NCBI GenBank assembly: GCA_963748005.1
Contig: CAVVHH010000002.1
Span: forward strand, 3,286,001 to 3,350,000
Source of the DNA: CAILZL01 sp963748005
Lineage (GTDB): Bacteria > Pseudomonadota > Gammaproteobacteria > Steroidobacterales > Steroidobacteraceae
DNA length: 64,000 nt
Direction: 5' to 3'
Shown here piece after piece: positions 61,899 to 64,000 of the stretch; position 1 is the stretch's first letter, and every line of letters starts with the position of its first letter. The notes beneath the pieces were generated by a model, which made no database searches, was not told where the DNA came from, and saw only the letters and a list, made by a program, of their open reading frames with translations. Made by a program: the position numbers and the translations under genes.

Positions 61899-62192
61899 GA
61901 TGAATGTGTGAGTGATGTTGATATGAAGCCAAGTCAGCGTACCGAACCTGAAAATCGTCCCAGTTGAATAGCACAGTTACCGGGCAATTGGACGACGTTC
62001 GTAAGGCTCGCCATCCATGCCGTCTCCAGGCCGCCGGGGAAGGTCATTGTAAAACACAATACCTGATATTGACTAACCGATGATCAGTTTGTACTATTGT
62101 ATTATCGGATATCTGATATTTGATTTGACTATACATCTGGCAGTGGCTTAGGGCGATGAATAGGGGGCACGGGCCCTGACAAAGACAACGCA
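61899..62192. promoter_or_regulatory. Divergent promoter region between LysR gene and Cys paralogue
   Basis: The 294-bp spacer becomes strongly AT-rich from 62041. CTGATATT occurs twice in the same orientation at 62063-62070 and 62113-62120, and GATAT repeats around 62107-62119 (GGATATCTGATATT). These are candidate binding sites for the divergent LysR regulator. No dyad of the GTTNACA type is seen here. Confidence 0.45.
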
Positions 62193-63932
62193 ATGAACGA
62201 ACCAATATACGAAGTTGCCTGGCCACTTGGCCGTTCGACGGTGAAAGAGATCGACGCGAAGCCGCGCATCTCGGACTTGTCCAGGGCCACCATTGGTCAT
62301 TTGTCGCACTACGGCTTTCGCCACGGCGAGATGATGCCGGTCGTCGAACAAGTAATGACGGAATGCTTCCCCGGTATCAAGTTCGTCGGCCCTGACGTGT
62401 TCGGCAACATCCACGGTCCGCGCCATGGTAAGGACACACTGCCGGTGCTTCCGGACAAGCTCAAGGAATATGGAATCGACGGCGTCATCACCGGAATTGG
62501 CAGTTGCGGAACCTGCACCCCCGCAGTCGTGAGGGCCAGCATGGTCGCCGAGAAAGCCGGCGTGCCGAGCACGACAATAGTTGCGACATCCTTCCTGCGC
62601 CAGGCGGCCGCAAATGCAAGAGGCGAGGGCATGGCAGACCTTGCCGTGTCGGAATTCCCCGGCGTCATCATGACCCAGAGTGATGAGGAGCTGCGGCGTA
62701 ATGTCGCCGAAGTGCTGGTTCCCAACATCATCCGCGAACTGACTCGCAAGGTGACGGTTGCTGCCGCAGTGGTCGAGCCTGAGCCGCGGTCAATTGTATT
62801 CAAGGGCACGTTCGACGAAGTGAACGAATATTTTCTGCAAAATCACTGGTCGGACGGCCTGCCGATCGTTCCGCCGACGCTCGAGCGCGTCGAGGCCTTC
62901 CTGCGCTTCACCGACCGCGATCCGAGCGAAGTGCTGGGCGTCATTCAGCCTGCGAATCGCGAAGCGACCATCTGGGCAACGGCGGTCAACGGCGTCATGT
63001 CCGGCTGCCGGCCTGAATATATGCCGATCCTGATCGGCATCGTCGAGGCCATGTCCGAGCCGAACTTCTATGCGCGCGATTTCGGCGCCACGCCGGGGCT
63101 GGAGCCGATGGTCATCGTCAACGGCCCAATCGTGAAACAGCTGGACTTCAACTACGGCACGGCAGTCATGCGCGTCGGGCGGCAAGCCAATACCAGCATC
63201 GGTCGCTTCGCCCGCATGTTCCTGCGCAACCTCGTCGGCCTGCGGTTTTCGCCGGACGAAACCGACAAGGCATCGATCGGGCTGGGCATGAATGTTGTGC
63301 TGGCGGAGAATGAAGACGCCGTGACCGAGACTGGCTGGACGTCCTTCGCGGAAGGGCTTGGCTTTGCTCGCGGCGAAAATGTGGTGACGGTGCAGAGCGT
63401 CATGTGCTCCACCATTCCGATCTACACGGCAGGCGATACCGCGAAGGAGCACCTCGACAGGCTGGTAGAAATCTTCGGCGGCACCTGTGCCGGCTGGGCG
63501 CACACCGGCATCAAGAAGGGCAAGAACTTCCCGTTGCTGATCATGAGCCCGGGCGTTGCGAAGATAATGGCGCGCAATGGCTTGTCGAAGCGCGATGTTC
63601 AGCAGTACATCTTCGACCACACCAAGATCAAAGTGAGCACGCTCACCCGGCACGCTTGGGAGCTGGGTTACACCTCCTATGACCTGCATCAGCTGCATGC
63701 CGAGGGGATGATTTCATCGGCCTATGTCGAATCGCATGATCCAGAGCGGAAAGTGCCGGTCTTTATCAAACCCGAGGCGATCGGCATCGTGCTCAGCGGC
63801 GACCCCGGACGGAACCAGAGCAGGGGTTACGTGCAGAACCAGAGCCATGGCTATCCCACGGGTAAGAAAATAGGCCTTCCATCTGATTGGCAAAAACTCC
63901 TCGGTGAAGTCCAGAAGAGCTGGCGTCAGTAA
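62193..63932 (+). CDS. Cys-containing paralogue of the UGSC selenoprotein
   Basis: 579 residues. It aligns with the selenoprotein at 59189 over the whole length, with the same two domains. At position 105 it has TGC (62505-62507), giving S-C-G-T-C-T-P where the other has S-U-G-S-C-S-P, so the redox pair is Cys105/Cys108. The hairpin after this codon is not kept. The protein has no signal peptide. The second domain is nearly identical in long blocks (NGVMSGCRPEYMPILIGIVE, RQANTSIGRFARMFLRN, AGDTAKEHLDRLVEIFGGTC). It probably does the same reaction and could replace the selenoprotein when selenium is short (inference). A potential ribosome binding site is weak (GACAAAGAC). Confidence 0.9.
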   Translation: MNEPIYEVAWPLGRSTVKEIDAKPRISDLSRATIGHLSHYGFRHGEMMPVVEQVMTECFPGIKFVGPDVFGNIHGPRHGKDTLPVLPDKLKEYGIDGVITGIGSCGTCTPAVVRASMVAEKAGVPSTTIVATSFLRQAAANARGEGMADLAVSEFPGVIMTQSDEELRRNVAEVLVPNIIRELTRKVTVAAAVVEPEPRSIVFKGTFDEVNEYFLQNHWSDGLPIVPPTLERVEAFLRFTDRDPSEVLGVIQPANREATIWATAVNGVMSGCRPEYMPILIGIVEAMSEPNFYARDFGATPGLEPMVIVNGPIVKQLDFNYGTAVMRVGRQANTSIGRFARMFLRNLVGLRFSPDETDKASIGLGMNVVLAENEDAVTETGWTSFAEGLGFARGENVVTVQSVMCSTIPIYTAGDTAKEHLDRLVEIFGGTCAGWAHTGIKKGKNFPLLIMSPGVAKIMARNGLSKRDVQQYIFDHTKIKVSTLTRHAWELGYTSYDLHQLHAEGMISSAYVESHDPERKVPVFIKPEAIGIVLSGDPGRNQSRGYVQNQSHGYPTGKKIGLPSDWQKLLGEVQKSWRQ

Positions 63933-63936
63933 TTTG

Positions 63937-63954
63937 GTTTACAATTTTGTAGTC
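63937..63954. promoter_or_regulatory. Dyad operator candidate, site 8
   Basis: GTTTACAATTTTGTAGTC lies right behind the Cys paralogue and upstream of whatever follows beyond the window. It has the 7-4-7 layout with an ATTT centre. Confidence 0.5.
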
Positions 63955-64000
63955 AATACGTGTCGGTTATGGAACTGCAGATAGATCCAGCGTATTGCGA

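Noticed and set aside
1..64000. CRISPR arrays, insertion sequences, prophage genes or integrases
   Set aside because: I looked for regularly spaced repeats, transposase motifs and terminal inverted repeats and saw none. The island therefore shows no obvious mobile-element boundary in this window.

Overview
The window looks like part of a Gram-negative, moderately GC-rich (roughly 57-60 %, by eye) proteobacterial chromosome. The signs are TonB-dependent receptors, Sec, Tat and lipoprotein signal peptides, GAGG-type ribosome binding sites and an E. coli-like tRNA-Sec. The pattern (three large TonB receptors, many tannase-type and carboxyl esterases, DUF1080 proteins, periplasmic molybdenum hydroxylase) suggests a gammaproteobacterium of the Steroidobacter/Nevskiales kind, but this placement is inference.

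Layout. 1-4.0 kb: 3' part of trxB, the selenocysteine tRNA gene selC, a GntP-type permease, an SDR dehydrogenase and a small unknown gene. 4.1-8.1 kb (minus strand): an IorA/IorB-like molybdenum hydroxylase pair and an enolase-superfamily enzyme. 8.4-20.5 kb: TonB receptor 1, four tandem paralogous secreted alpha/beta hydrolases, an esterase D-type protein and a type B carboxylesterase. 20.9-27.7 kb: a GntR regulator, an MFS exporter, a beta-propeller lipoprotein, a Tat-exported TIM-barrel isomerase-like protein and an MDR oxidoreductase. 27.8-35.1 kb: two tannase/feruloyl esterases, two DUF1080 lipoproteins, a second beta-propeller and a metallo-beta-lactamase-fold enzyme. 35.5-48.3 kb: TonB receptor 2, a tannase remnant, a secreted VOC protein, two nearly duplicate tannases, a carboxylesterase, a Tat-exported aldo/keto reductase and two more metallo-beta-lactamase-fold proteins. 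48.6-57.5 kb: TonB receptor 3, a second exported aldo/keto reductase, a mutarotase-like protein, a broken LysR gene, a third DUF1080 lipoprotein and a dienelactone-hydrolase-like protein. 57.8-64 kb: an ACS-type MFS transporter, a selenoprotein with a UGSC motif, a LysR regulator and a Cys-containing paralogue of the selenoprotein.

How it may work together. From 8 to 57 kb almost every enzyme carries a signal peptide. The island therefore reads as an outer-membrane uptake and periplasmic catabolism locus for an esterified, probably phenolic, glycoside-type substrate such as hydrolysable tannins or related plant esters. TonB receptors would import it, esterases would remove acyl groups, and DUF1080, TIM-barrel, lactonase-type and oxidoreductase proteins would process the sugar and lactone parts. 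This is inferred from families and context, not shown.

Two signals stand out. First, the gene at 59189-60910 is interrupted by an in-frame TGA at 59501 that is followed by a well-formed bacterial SECIS-like hairpin with a GGTC apical loop. Its paralogue 3 kb downstream has TGC at exactly that position, and selC itself lies in the window. Second, an 18-bp dyad, roughly GTTNACA-N4-TGTNGAC, occurs at least eight times, each time in an intergenic region in front of a cluster, and suggests one regulon covering the island and the selenoprotein operon.
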